64,000 nt of DNA. Source: Macrotis lagotis. Taxonomy: Eukaryota > Chordata > Mammalia > Peramelemorphia > Peramelidae. The notes beneath the pieces are model-generated. The model searched no databases, was not told the origin of the DNA, and saw only the letters and a list, made by a program, of their open reading frames with translations. Position 1 is the first letter of the stretch; every line of letters starts with the position of its first letter. The position numbers and the translations under genes were made by a program. Shown piece by piece: positions 33,001 through 43,530 of this stretch. Where the stretch lies: assembly GCF_037893015.1 (NCBI RefSeq), contig NC_133662.1, positions 269,769,944-269,833,943 on the forward strand. Reading direction: 5' to 3'.

Positions 33001-34060
33001 ATACCAAGATAAGATCAATATGGATACAGGATTTAGACATGAAAGACAATATTATAAGCAAACTAGGAGATCAAGGAATAGTTTATCTGTCAGATCTACA
33101 GAAAGGGAAGCAGTTTGTGACCAAGGAAGAGATGGAGAACATCACTAAAAACAAACTAGAAAATTTTGATTACATTAAATTAAAAGGCTTTTGCACAGAC
33201 AAAACCACTGTAACCAAGATCAAAAGAAATATAGTAAATTGGAAAACAATTTTTACAACTAATATTTCTGACAAAGGAAACATTTCTAAAATATATAGAG
33301 AACTGAGACAAATTTTTAAAAAATTCCCCAATTGACAAATGGTCAAAAGGATATGCAAAAGCAATTTACAGATGAGGAGATCAAAGTAATCCATAGTCAT
33401 ATGAAAAATTTCTCTAAATCATTACTTATTAGAGAAATGAAAATTAAGGCATCTCTGAGGTACCACTTCACACCTCTCAGGCTGGCCAATATGACTAAAA
33501 AGGATAATGATCATTGTTGGAAAGGATGTAGGAAATCTGGGACACTAATACATTGTTGGTGGAGCTGTGAACTCATCCAACCTTTACGGAGATCAATTTG
33601 GAAATCCATCCAAAGGGCAATAAAAATAGGCATACCCTTTGATCCAGCAATACCACTATTGGGTCTATACCCTGAAGAGATCATGTAGAAGGGTAAAAAC
33701 ATCACTTCTACAAAAATATTCATAGCTGCTCTGTTTGTGGTGGCAAAGAATTGGAAACTGAGTGAACGTTCATCAATTGAGGAATGGCTGATTGTGGTTA
33801 TGTACATTATGGAACACTACTGTTCTATTAGAAACTGAGAGGGATGGGAATTCAGAGAAGCATGGAAGGATTTTCATGAACTGATGCTGAGTGAGATGAG
33901 CAGAACCGGAAAAAACATTGTATACCCTAACAGCAACATGGGGTTGATGATTAATCTTAAGGGACTTTCTCATTCCATCAGTGCAACAATCAGGGACAGT
34001 TTGGAGGTATCTGTGATGGAGAATGCCATCTGTATCCAGAGAAAGAATTGTGAAGTTTGA
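30020..34060 (+). pseudogene. Inactive L1 ORF2: endonuclease, reverse transcriptase, C-terminal domain
   Basis: ORF2p nicks target DNA and reverse transcribes L1 RNA. The endonuclease opens with ELVIITLNVNGLNSP (30,029) and YCLQEIHLK (about 30,127). It is interrupted by a SINE at 30,277. The reverse-transcriptase region keeps NYRPIS (31,736), AEKAFDKIQ (31,950), SGVKQRCPLSPLL (32,110) and [10 protein letters not shown] (32,238). In the motif A block the expected catalytic Asp is His (SIHAEKAFD), and a frameshift follows PLSPLL. The C-terminal part has C-x3-C-x7-H-x4-C at about 33,519 and IPFDPAIPLLGLYPEE at 33,628. Multiple stops confirm inactivity. Confidence 0.9.
30277..30427 (+). repeat. 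Young tRNA-derived SINE inside the L1 endonuclease
   Basis: Full-length plus-strand copy from GGGGTGGCTAAGTGGCACAGTGG to CCATTGCCTTGCAAAAACCTAAAAAA. ATCTCATT flanks it at 30,269-30,276 and 30,428-30,435 as target-site duplication. It dates after the L1 insertion. Confidence 0.95.
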
Positions 34061-34310
34061 ACAAAGACCAAAGACTATTAACTTTAATTTTTTTAAAATT
34101 ATCTTATTATGTAATTTTGCTATCTTATTTTTTTTTCCTTAATGATATGATTTCTCTCTCAACACATTCAATTTAGATCAATGATTAGCATGGAATCAAT
34201 GTAAAGACTAACAGACTGCCTTCTGTGGTGGGGGGAGGTGAGAGGAGGGAAGTGAGATTAGGGAGCAATTGTAAAATTCAAAAACAAATTAATTAATTAA
34301 TTAAAAAATA
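34061..34310 (+). repeat. L1 3' UTR with G-rich tract and A-rich tail
   Basis: After the end of ORF2 the 3' UTR contains a purine-rich G tract, GGTGGGGGGAGGTGAGAGGAGGGAAG at about 34,227-34,252 (a conserved feature of mammalian L1 3' UTRs), then an AT/A-rich tail. Confidence 0.8.
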
Positions 34311-35439
34311 GATAATAATGGAAACTGCATCTTGCTAAAAGATATTATAGACAATGAAGTAGTGTCATTACTAAACATATATGCATCAAATTCTTAGAGG
34401 AAGAGCTCAGTTATAGGTTCATGACCAAACAAGAGAAAGAGAACATAAGGAAATGTAAAACTGATATTTGAATTATATCAAAAATCTTTTATACAAACAA
34501 AATCAATGCAAAAAAGATTAGAAGGGAAGCAGAAAGCTGGGAAAGTATCTTTACAGCAAGGGTCTGATAAAGACATCATTTCTCAAAGATAGAATACTGA
34601 GTGAAATTTGTAAGAATGCAAGTCATTCTCCTATTGATAAGTGCTCAACAGATATGAATAGACAGTTTTTAGTGTTTTATATATAGGCATATACATCGGC
34701 ATATGAAGAAGTGCCTTGAATCACTTTTGATTAGAGAGATACAAATTAAAACAGTTCTGAGGTATTACATCAAACCTATCCAATTGCCTAATATGAAATA
34801 AAAGGAAAATGATAAATGGTGGAGAGGAATTGGGACACTAATGCCCCCACCATTCAGAAGAATAATTTAGAACTGAACCCAAAGGATAATCAATATTTTG
34901 CATACCCTTTGATCCAGCAATACCACTTCTGAATCTGTATCCCAAAGAGAGCATTAAAAAATAGGAAAGGTCCCACATGTAGAAAAGTAATTATAGCATC
35001 TCTCTTTTTTTTTACAAAGAATTGGAAATTGAAAGAATGACCATCGATTAGGAAATGACTGAATGAACTATGGTATATGAATATAACAGCACAATAAAAA
35101 AATGAACAGGCAGATTTCAGAAAAACTTGGAAAGACTTGTTTGAACTGATGCAAAGTCAATAAGCAGAGCCAAAAGAACACTGTATACAGTGTCTGCAAT
35201 ATTGTGTTCTGATAAACTCTGAATGACTCAGCTCTTCTCAACAACACATGGGTCCAAAACATGGGCAAAGGATTCACAAAGGAAAATGCTATTCATACCC
35301 AAATAAAGAACTGGTGGACTCTAAAAGAAGATTGAAAGAAACTTTTTTCACTTTCTTTACTGTTTTTCATGTTTTTCTCCTTTTAATCTGTTTCTTCTTT
35401 TACAAAAGCAATCAATATGGGAATACATTTTACAAGAGA

Positions 35440-35491
<52 letters not shown>

Positions 35492-35580
35492 TATATCAAA
35501 ATGCCTACCATTCTACCATTTCAGGAAGAGGGGAGGGAAGAAAAATTTGGAACTCAACATCTTGTAAAAATGAAAGATAA
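34311..35580 (+). mobile_element. Old LINE-1, 3' part with internal deletion
   Basis: The first 110 bases continue the endonuclease of the element at 25,998. At about 34,425 the text jumps to the distal ORF2 (DFDYIK..SFIQTKSMQKRLEG-like), so most of the endonuclease and all of the reverse transcriptase are deleted. The remaining C-terminal region shows IPFDPAIPLLNLYPKESIKK-like text at 34,900 and ends in a 3' region holding a (TA)25 run. All frames are broken. Confidence 0.75.
35441..35490. repeat. (TA)25 microsatellite
   Basis: Fifty bases of perfect TA alternation within the 3' end of the old L1. The Ile/Tyr-repeat frame over it is compositional. Confidence 0.97.
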
Positions 35581-35589
35581 ACATAAATA

Positions 35590-36060
35590 CTAGATCTGTA
35601 TCCCAAAGATATAAAAAGAGGGAGAAGAATCACATGTACAAAAATATTTATAGTAGTTATCTTTGTAGTGCTAAAGAATTGAAAATTAAGGGATGTCCAT
35701 CAATTGGAGAATGACTAAACAAATTATGGTATATGAATGTAATGGAATATTACTATTGTGTGAGAAATCATAGACAGATGTCAGAAAAACCTGGAAAGAT
35801 TTGCATATACTGATACTGAATGAAGTGAGCAGAACTGGAGAAAATTGTACACATTAATAGCAATATTTGTGCTGATTAACTGTGATGGACTTAGCTCTTC
35901 TCAGTAGCTCAGTGATAAAGGACAGTTCTAAAACATGATATGGAAAATACCATACACATTCAGAGAAAAAAACTATGGATTCTGAAAGCATACTATTTTC
36001 ACTTTGTAAAGCTAGCTTTATAGGTTTTTTTTTCCTTTCTCATGATTTTTCCCCCTTTAG
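35590..36060 (+). mobile_element. 5'-truncated L1 3' end, second copy
   Basis: It restarts at CTGTATCCCAAAGATATAAAAAGAGGGAG, a position already passed in the preceding copy at 34,935. It continues through AATTGGAGAATGACTAAACAAATTATGG and GATACTGAATGAAGTGAGCAGAACTGG, then to a T-rich end at 36,020-36,060. It is therefore a separate insertion, not a continuation. Confidence 0.75.
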
Positions 36061-36240
36061 TTCTGACATGGATTCAAGTTGTTGATGTGAATTAAGATCA
36101 CATAGTTGTAAGGAGCAGAGTTAAATTTGAATCCATGTCCTTGTGTGCTAGCATTCAGCTGCCCCATAGTAACTGCCATTTGTGGAGCATATTAAAGTTT
36201 GCAAAACATTCAGCATTATCTCATTTGAGTCTCACAACCC
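36061..36240 (-). repeat. MIR-class SINE remnant
   Basis: GATCACATAGTTGTAAGGAGCAGAGTTAAATTTGAATCCATGTCC and AGTTTGCAAAACATTCAGCATTATCTCATTTGAGTCTCACAACC are MIR phrases. The second is in plus orientation, so two fragments may be joined here. Confidence 0.5.
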
Positions 36241-36299
36241 CATGCAGGACTGAAAGTCTAGTATTCTGGATAACTTAAGCTTTGTTTGAAGTGAACATC

Positions 36300-36830
36300 T
36301 CTCTTCGTAAGAAATCATAAATGGACTGACTTCAGAAAAGCCTGGAAAGACTTAATGAACTGATGCTGAGTGAAGTGAGCAGAACCACAACATTGTATAA
36401 CTTAACAGCAACATTGTGTGGTGATCAAATATGATATACTTAGCTCTTCTCAGCAATACCATAATCAAAAACAAATCTAAAATACTTATGATAGGAAATA
36501 TTATCCACAACCAGAGAAAGAACCATGGAGTCTGAAAGAAGATCAACGCTTACTCTTTTCTATTTTAAAATTTTCTTGTATGCTTTATGGGGTGTTTTGT
36601 TGCCCTCTCATGGCTTTTTGTTCCCTTTTGTTCTTATTGTCTTTCACAATGTGACTAATATGGAAATGTGTTTAATAGAGTTATACATATATAACTTATG
36701 GTGTTGTCAAAGGGAAAGGGGAGGGAAAGGAGGGAAGAAGAAAAATGTGGAACTCAAAAGCTTACAAAAGAATCAATGTTGAAAACTATCTTTGCATGTA
36801 GTTAAAAAAGTAAATAAATAAATGAATAAA
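36300..36830 (+). mobile_element. 5'-truncated L1 3' end, third copy
   Basis: Starts at GTAAGAAATCATAAATGGACTGAC, continues GAACTGATGCTGAGTGAAGTGAGCAGAACCAC, and ends in a 3' UTR with a G/A-rich tract (AAAGGGGAGGGAAAGGAGGGAAG, 36,714-36,737) and an (AAAT)n-type tail at 36,805-36,830. The tail gives a clean 3' end. Confidence 0.8.
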
Positions 36831-36839
36831 TTTAAATCT

Positions 36840-37350
36840 AAAGAAAAGTGAACATTTTTCTCTTTCCATTTCATACAGAACAATTTCAATTTTTTTGATA
36901 GTTTCTTGGTCTCCTCTGCCAGCCCCAAACCACTCAATCTCCAAGTGCATCTGGCTAGAGCCTAAAACTAATCACACACACACTGGTTTATACAGCACAG
37001 AGCCAGGGTAGATGGAATATAGGAATCTTAGCCATGGATCAATCCCCTGCCCAAATGCTGACCCTGAGGATCCCTGGGAGGAGCAAACAAGTAAAATCCT
37101 AAGAGTCCTAGAGAAATTCAAGCAATGCCAAGCAGTTTGGGAGCCATCTAAGAACCAGCAATTGTTAATCTCTGGTCAGTCAACTAACATGGGAATTGTA
37201 TTGTTTGAACCTAGCCCTGTTTTGGTTGGGAAGCTGAACCTCAGCTCCCTGTAACTTAGAGACCCTTAATTTAGGACCTGGACTATGCTGACCAGAAACC
37301 CAATCAGACCTTAAGATTGGTACAAGAAGCAATTCTATATCTGAGGAACT
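36840..37350. other. Unassigned stretch
   Basis: Mixed DNA with no recognised repeat. An 80-codon plus frame at 37,012-37,254 has no motif I recognise. Confidence 0.4.
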
Positions 37351-37355
37351 CTGTT

Positions 37356-37406
37356 CCTCTCTCTTGTCTCTCTGTCTCTCTGTCTCTCTGTCTCTCTGTC
37401 TCTCTC

Positions 37407-37478
<72 letters not shown>
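37356..37478. repeat. (TCTCTG)n to (TC)n microsatellite
   Basis: TCTCTG hexamers pass into more than 30 uninterrupted TC units. Confidence 0.97.
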
Positions 37479-37481
<3 letters not shown>

Positions 37482-38195
37482 CCAGGACAAGTCACTTTAA
37501 TTTCTTCCTACTCCAGTTTTCTCATCTGTAAAATAGAAATCATTCTAGCACCTAAACTCTTAGAAAAGACCTTTCTACATTTATTCTTTCCATTCCCGCC
37601 CACTCCTTGACCCATTCCATCTGGCTTTGGACTCTCCCACTGGACCAGAACTCCTCTCCCCAAGGTTACCAATTATCTCTAAATTGTGAACTTCACTAGC
37701 CTTTTATTAGGCCTTGTTCCTTTTGCCCACTGAAGTTTGTTCTGTTTCCATTTCCCTCCTTCTGTGAACTCTCCTCCCTTCACTTTGATGACAATGCTCT
37801 TTCCTAGTCCTCCTAATGGCCTGAAAATGTCCAGACAAAGAAATCCATGGGACAGAGAGACTGGAAAGGATGCATTTTCCAGTGTTCTCTCCTTAGACCT
37901 CCTATACCATGTCTTGTCTCATTCTCTCTATGTCTGTCTTTGGGGTCTCTCTGTCTCATTCTCTCTGTGTGTCTTTGGGGTGTCTGTCTTATTCTCTCCA
38001 TGTCTGTCTGTTCATCTCTTGGTCTGTCTATGTCTGAGTATTTCTGTGTAGTTTTGCCTCTGTGACTATCTGGGTCTGTTTGTCTGTCCTTGTCTCTCTT
38101 TCAAAGGCAATGAATTCTTTCAGGTCTGAGCTGACCTCTTCTATCCTTGAGGTCTGTGACTCATTGAATCTTGATTTTGCTCTTACACCTGACAG
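37479..38195. other. Unassigned stretch with TCTG-rich segment
   Basis: A MIR-like phrase (AGGACAAGTCACTTTAATTTCTTCC, TCTCATCTGTAAAATAG) directly follows the TC repeat at 37,484-37,545. From 37,905 to 38,100 imperfect GTCTCTCTGTCT and TGTCTGTC units dominate. No gene. Confidence 0.5.
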
Positions 38196-38209
38196 ACCTT
38201 AACATTCTT

Positions 38210-38371
38210 TTATTGTTTTTTTTTTATTTTTTCAAGGTATGTGGGGTTAAGTAACTTGCCCAAGGTCATACAACTAAGGGAGCATTAACTATCTGAGGCT
38301 CGATTTGAACTCAGGTCCTCTTGATTCCAAGACAGGTGCTTTATCCACTACACCTGCTAGCTGCCCTTAGC
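38210..38371 (-). repeat. Young tRNA-derived SINE with perfect TSD
   Basis: Antisense copy from a T-rich tail through GGGGTTAAGTAACTTGCCCAAGG to CTGCTAGCTGCCC. A perfect 13-bp duplication, CCTTAACATTCTT, lies at 38,197-38,209 and 38,372-38,384. Confidence 0.95.
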
Positions 38372-38929
38372 CCTTAACATTCTTGAAGGCCACCCTTGTG
38401 TGTGCTTCAAGTCTTCTCTTCTCCAGGAGATATATGCCCCCCCTTCAATGGCTAAGCCAACAATGTGATTTCTAGGGTCTTCACTACTTACATCTCTCTC
38501 CCCTGAGAACTTTCTACTTTGTCTTGAGAGACTTGTAGAATGGAACAGAAGCTTGCAATGAGCCATGACCAAGAAGGAAGGTGCTAGGACCTCACCTTTC
38601 CCTTTCAGGGTGGAATTAAATTAGGTTTTTTTGACAAATACTATAATGTCTTTGAATTGGAATGAGCTTATGGTCCTCTAAAGTCCCCTAATCTTTCTTG
38701 GAAGCACTTCTGGGTAGCTAGGTCTTTGCCAAAAGGATATTTGAGATCTCTACATTCCAACATTCTATGATGATAGGAAAATTGCTTGGGTAGCAATGAA
38801 AGAGTTCATTTAGCAAAGACTGGGATGAAGCTGAGAGTAATGGGGTCTTTGAGCCAATGAGCCTGGGCATGAGACTTCAGGAATGAACTTTCCACTTTAA
38901 CTTGACAAAAGTGTCTTGGCTGCTATCCA

Positions 38930-39215
38930 TGGACAGAGGAACAAGAGTTCAGTGGAAATAGAGCTGGTATTGGAGGCAGAGGCCTGGGTTCAAATCTTGT
39001 TCCATTGCTTGCTCCAGCTGACTTGGAGAAGTCAGTTAACAATTCTAGGTCCCAGTTTCCTCATTTATTAATTGAGCGGGGTGAACTAGGTTCCAGCTCT
39101 ATTTTCCTAACCCCCTCCTTTCTCTAGGCTGCCCCACTCTCCACAATTATAAAATAGAAGATTGGACAAGATGACCTTGAAAGTTTCCTCTGCCCTGAGA
39201 TCTGTGACCTCTCAC
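38930..39215 (+). repeat. MIR-class SINE(s)
   Basis: A tRNA-like head (TAGAGCTGGTATTGGAGGCAGAGGCCTGGGTTCAAATC) is followed by GAAGTCAGTTAACAATTCTAGGTCCCAGTTTCCTCATTTATTAATTGAGCGGGG. A second 3' fragment, TTATAAAATAGAAGATTGGACAAGATGACC, lies at about 39,148-39,210. Confidence 0.65.
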
Positions 39216-39613
39216 TCCTCCGTCACCTAAATTTATGAGATGGTGAACTATTGCTTGATGTTAGCCAGGGCTCATGTCCCCTTCCTGGTTTTTGGATTTA
39301 ACTGCAAACTTAGATGGCTCCGCACCTACCTCCCACCCTCCATTGCCTGAACCTTGAGAATCTCTAGGGTGAAGTATGCAGTTTGGAAAACTCAAGTTCC
39401 AATGTTCCTTCCAGCACTGAAGGTCACTCTGGTACATTTTTACTGCCAATGAAGCATGAAATGTCTCCTTGGAGTCTACCTCATAGATCTTCTGGTGGAA
39501 ATAAAATCTTTTTGACTTCTTCCAAGTGACCCATTCTTAAATAGGAAGAACTTAATCTATGAGGCTATTCTATGAAACCTCACCCAAATTTCATCCTTTC
39601 ACAAAAGGGAGAG

Positions 39614-39769
39614 CCCTTCCTCCCAACCTCTCTCCCTTCCTCCCTCCTTCCTCCCAGCCTCCCTCCTTCCCTCTCTCCCTTCCTTCTTTTCTTCCTTCCT
39701 ACTTCCCTCCCTCCCTCTCTCCTTCCTTCCTTCCTTCCTTCCTTCCTTGCTTCCTTCCTCCCTCTCCTT
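39614..39769. repeat. Polypyrimidine tract with (CCTT)n core
   Basis: CT-rich for about 155 bases, including a perfect CCTT tetranucleotide run at 39,721-39,748. S/P/L/F-rich frames here are not genes. Confidence 0.95.
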
Positions 39770-40785
39770 GTTAGGTCTTTCTCCTATTTAATATTCTGAA
39801 CAAATCTACTGGCTAGATGATGGTTTGTCCACCTGTGATTGAGAAACTTATGATGTCTTGAGCAGAAAACACGGGGCAGAGTCTTGTCCCCAGATCTGTG
39901 GCCTGAGAGCTGCTCAGGAAAACCCACCAGCCTTCTGGAAATCCCGGGGCCCTTGCTATAGTGTTTCATGAAAAGTCAGGGAGCTCAGAGTCCTGCAGAT
40001 GCAAGTTTTCAATTAGCCTCACCCTGGGCCCAGGATCCTTCTGAAACACTCTGCGGAAACTTCAGTCCAATCAGCCTGATTCCCCTCCAAACATGATTTA
40101 TCTTGTAATCATCATTAGTTCAGTGAAGGGGAAAAAAGCAAACTCATTTGTGGACTTCTCATGACTCATCTGTCCATGACTCGGGGAGGGGGACTCGGTT
40201 TCCTTTTGGCTCATGCCTTGGCAGTCACTCCCCTTGGCCTTCTATTTTGGGAGGCTCATTAGTGTCCATTTTCCTCCCCTCCACATTGAATAGCCTTCAA
40301 AGTTAGCTCTTTCGGTCTCTTCCCAGAAGGGGGTGGGGAGAGGTTTGAAGCTCCTGGTGTTGCATTAATCAAAGGGTTTGCTGTTTGACCCTTAAATATG
40401 AAACATGTTTTGGAGCTGAAGCCCTCCTTTAAACAAATCAGGTTTCCTGGAAGGCCGTGGAATGCAGAATCAGAACTGCATGCTGAGGAGGGTGCAGGGT
40501 CAGCAAAGGAGGCAGTTTCATCAAGCAGGCCCTGGGCACTACTGAGATTCCTGCTGGCCTGGATTACCTGCCCATAGTAGGGGGGAGGGGACTTGGCAGC
40601 ACCCAACAAGCACAGGGACTGGCTCTGAGAAGTCACTTAACAAGTTTTGAGAATGATCACTAGATCAGATCCCCACCAGGTTCAATATTCTAGGCAATGT
40701 TAGTGTCGACTCCTCCAGACTTCCCTGCGTCCACACCAGCCCCATTCTACAAGACTTGGCTTCTCTCCATCAACACAAAACCCAC
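39770..40785. other. Repeat-free stretch, candidate regulatory DNA
   Basis: One kilobase without recognisable repeats. At 40,080-40,180 it contains AACATGATTTATCTTGTAATCATCATTAG, and CTCATGACTCATCTG with an AP-1-like TGACTCA. A minus-strand frame of 125 codons (40,259-40,636) lacks any recognised domain. Absence of repeats over 1 kb hints at constraint, but that is inference. Confidence 0.35.
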
Positions 40786-40799
40786 CAGTATGGCCCAGG

Positions 40800-41080
40800 G
40801 GGGAAGAGTACTGGTTCTGGAGTCAAGACCCAAGTCCAACTTGCCTTTAGGACCTTAGGCAAAGTCCTACATCAATGTGGATCCAATTAGACTGGGAGAT
40901 CCTTGAGGATAGACACTGTCTTCTAGAACATAGTAGGCAATTAAGAAATATGATTGATGAACTGACCCTGGGTAAACTGACCCACTTTCCTTCTCCATAA
41001 TTGAGATGGTTGAAATAGATGAGCATTGCTAAGGTTTCTTCTTCTTCTGTAACTTCAAAAGTCTCTAGATCTAAATCTAT
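40800..41080 (+). repeat. MIR-class SINE with embedded L2-like 3' end
   Basis: A MIR-like head (GAGTACTGGTTCTGGAGTCAAGACCCAAGTCC) is followed by an L2-type 3' phrase (AGACTGGGAGATCCTTGAGGATAGACACTGTCTTCTAGAACATAGTAGGC). MIR body text resumes at about 40,965. The L2 piece probably inserted into the SINE. Confidence 0.5.
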
Positions 41081-41499
41081 GATCTCCTCTGAGCACTGAG
41101 TCTGTCTCTATTATTTGATCTTCCACTCTTCACCAGAATAATTACAGGAAATCCATCCTTTTCTGTCATCCAGTGTGGCGGCTCCCTCTCTCTTTAAAAA
41201 CTCCATCGCATTAACATTTTAATAAAGATGTCATTCCTGCCTATGCCTTCTTTCATCTAAGAAATATTGACCAGATATGGTTGAAGCCTGACTCCTGGGA
41301 CACTTCACAGCAGACCTCCTTCTTGACAGATATCAGTCTAATGACTGATTTACAATGGTCATTCTGGTCATCCTGTATTTTAATGGAATAAATGGCTAAT
41401 TATCAGCTTTTTCATTCTTTTGTAATATTCTCCTTAAAATCTTGAAAACCAATCTCAGTGCATTTCAGATTGTATTGATGATGGCATGGAGAGCTTTTT

Positions 41500-41886
41500 T
41501 AATTTTGATAATGTCACAAATACCCCATTCACTAAACTTCAATGACTCCCTATTACCTCCAAAGCCAAATGCAAAACCTTCTCCCTGGCATTCATAGCCC
41601 CTCATAGGCCTACCTACCCTGCTCCTTGCTTTCCAATCTTCTTTTACCTTGCTCCCCATCACGTTCTCTCCAATTCAGTGTCACCAACCTCCTGGATGGT
41701 CCACAAACACTTTATCTTGTACCTCTGGTCATTTTTGTGATTCTTCTTAATGCTTCGAATGCTTTTCTTCCTCATCTCTGCCTCCTGACTTTACTGACTC
41801 CCTTGAAGGCCCGACTAAAATTCCACCTTCTACTGGAAACCTTTCCCAATCTCTCTTAATTCTAATGCTTTTCCTCTATTGATTTG
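41500..41886 (+). repeat. L2 LINE, 5' part of a split copy
   Basis: CTTCAATGACTCCCTATTACCTCCAAAGCCAAATGCAAAACC, GGCATTCATAGCCCCTCATAGG, CTTGAAGGCCCGACTAAAATTCCACCTTCTACTGGAAACC is the well-known distal L2 ORF2 region. It resumes at 42,147 after a SINE. Confidence 0.85.
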
Positions 41887-42146
41887 TTGCTGTTGTTGGC
41901 CAGCTGACTTTCGTTGTGCCTAGCCCTTAATGACTCTATTGGGGGTTTTCTTGACAAAGGTACTAGAGTTGTTTGCCTTTTCCTTCTCAAGCTCATTTTG
42001 CAGATGGCAAAACTGAGGCAAACAAGGTAAGTGATTTGTCTAGAGACACAGAGTTAGTAAGTGTCTGAGGCCAGATTTAAGATTCAGAAGATGACTCTTC
42101 CTGTCTCCCAAGCCCAACACTATCCATCATGCCACCTAACCATCCT
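41887..42146 (-). repeat. SINE with BovB/RTE-like tail, nested in L2
   Basis: Antisense copy: GTTGCTGTTGTTGG, CTATTGGGGGTTTTCTTGACAAAGGTACTAGAGTTGTTTGCC, TTTTGCAGATGGCAAAACTGAGGCAAACAAGG, CATCATGCCACCTAACCATCC. It is nearly full length and splits the L2 exactly. Confidence 0.85.
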
Positions 42147-42330
42147 CCTTTTGCTTATTTCCTACTTATCCTGTATATAGTTTATTTGTACTTATGTGTT
42201 TCCTTGTTTTCTTTATCATGAACTCTTTGAAGACAAGGACTGTCTTTTGGTTGTTTTTTTATATCCTTAATCCCTAGCACATAGTAAATAAATATTTAAT
42301 AAATGATTATCGATTGAATTATTGATTGTA
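42147..42330 (+). repeat. L2 LINE, 3' end of split copy
   Basis: CATGAACTCTTTGAAGACAAGGACTGTC, CTTAATCCCTAGCACATAGTAAATAAATATTTAATAAATGATTATCGATTG is the canonical L2 3' terminus and completes the copy at 41,500. Confidence 0.85.
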
Positions 42331-42925
42331 TCTGGAGGCCTTAACCATCTTCTCATTCTGTGGCACCTTTGGCTTTTCTTCACATTCTCTTTTCAAAACT
42401 TTACAGTGGAGTCTAAATAAGTAGAATCTAAGTCTCACTGTTACCACCAATGAGAACACAGTCTTATGGAAACATCAAATTTGTTCTGCTTTGTGTCTCT
42501 TCTTGTCTTCCTTCTTGTTACATCTGCAAATGCAGTCTAAAATTATCTCACTTAACTGTTATCTCATGCCAAGCTCTCTATAAGATTCCTTTCCCTTCAG
42601 TTGATTTTTTGATTGTGATGAGATAATCCTAGTTCAAAAAGTATCCTCCCATCACCATCCTCATTAATATTTTACAAATGAGCTTATAATGTACTAAATC
42701 ATAACAGCGCTAGGTTTCTGTGTCCATTTGTTTGGGAAAAGAAGGGATTGCTTTATTTTTTTCTTTTTTGTAAGAAGATTTTGGGTTCTCTTGGCCCTCT
42801 CCTTGGGCCACCTGTTCTGCATCAATTATACATTTCCTAAAAAGTGGAGAAAAGCAATGTTGGTATCTCCCTTAGACCATTCACCATTTTTTTTAAATCT
42901 GTGAACTGGATGGAATCATCATAAC
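42331..42925. other. Unassigned stretch
   Basis: AT-leaning DNA with no recognised repeat or gene. Confidence 0.4.
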
Positions 42926-42929
42926 TGAA

Positions 42930-43120
42930 CTCAGTATCTACTTAGGCTTGAGAATAGGAAGGTGCCTTAGAGATGATCTATTTAAATCCCATTTTATGGA
43001 TGAATAAACTGAAACCTTATGAGGTTTAATGGTTTGCCAAAGGTCACAAAAGTCAAAAGGAGAAAAATGAGGATTCAATTTTATGTATCCTGATTCCAGA
43101 CATACTGTTTTTTCTGACAT
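42930..43120 (-). repeat. MIR-class SINE
   Basis: AAATCCCATTTTATGGATGAATAAACTGAAACC, GGTTTAATGGTTTGCCAAAGGTCACAAAAGTC is antisense MIR. The preceding AGGAAGGTGCCTTAGAGATGATC resembles a CR1-clade end. Confidence 0.65.
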
Positions 43121-43429
43121 TTGGTGCTATCTTTTCTTTTTTCCAACATTAGCTTTTCTTCTAATTTGTTACTGATTTTGACCCTCACTGGAAATGCCCA
43201 TGGTATCTGGAACCAATCATATGCTATCTATTGAAATATAGTCCTTTGTAACAAAGGTCTGCACTATTTCATTCATCTGATGTCTTAAGAGTTTCTTCCC
43301 TAGTATACTTACCTATTTACTCATCTTACTCCCCCTCCTAGTAGATGCATATTTGTTGGGGATACTATAGAAGGGCAAGTCTCCCATCCTTGTTTCATCT
43401 ACTTTATGGATAATTAAATTCTCAGCAAG

Positions 43430-43530
43430 TCAAGGGCAGTGTGGATAGCTCTCAGTTTCCCTTTTTGTAAAAATGAGGGGCTAGGACTAGATCATCACTG
43501 AAGGCTGACCCTTCTAACTCCTACTCTGTA
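43430..43530 (+). repeat. MIR-class SINE fragment
   Basis: CTCAGTTTCCCTTTTTGTAAAAATGAGGGGCTAGGACTAGATC, then CTTCTAACTCCTACTCTG is the 3' half of MIR. Confidence 0.65.

Larger units (their letters stand above)
28570..34310 (+). mobile_element. Nearly full-length younger LINE-1 nested in an older L1
   Basis: About 5.7 kb in the order 5' UTR, damaged ORF1, ORF2 (endonuclease, reverse transcriptase, C-terminal domain), 3' UTR and A-rich tail. It starts GGGACTTCTGACCAAGATGGCGG. The tail is AT/A-rich (AATTAATTAATTAAAAAATA). Flanking 11-mers GATAAGGATGG (28,559-28,569) and GATAATAATGG (34,311-34,321) are a probable target-site duplication with two mismatches. The host sequence resumes in register beyond it. 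A young SINE is inserted at 30,277. Stops, frameshifts and an ORF1 deletion make it inactive. Confidence 0.9.

Noticed and set aside
31175..33688. Reverse transcriptase as part of a novel or domesticated system
   Set aside because: All motifs, order and neighbours are those of an ordinary LINE-1, with stops, frameshifts and a 3' tail. No sign of a preserved frame.
35441..35490. Ile/Tyr repeat peptide
   Set aside because: Produced by a perfect TA microsatellite within an L1 remnant.
40259..40636. 125-codon minus-strand frame in a repeat-free stretch
   Set aside because: No recognisable domain, splice signals or codon pattern. Kept only as part of a candidate non-coding conserved region.
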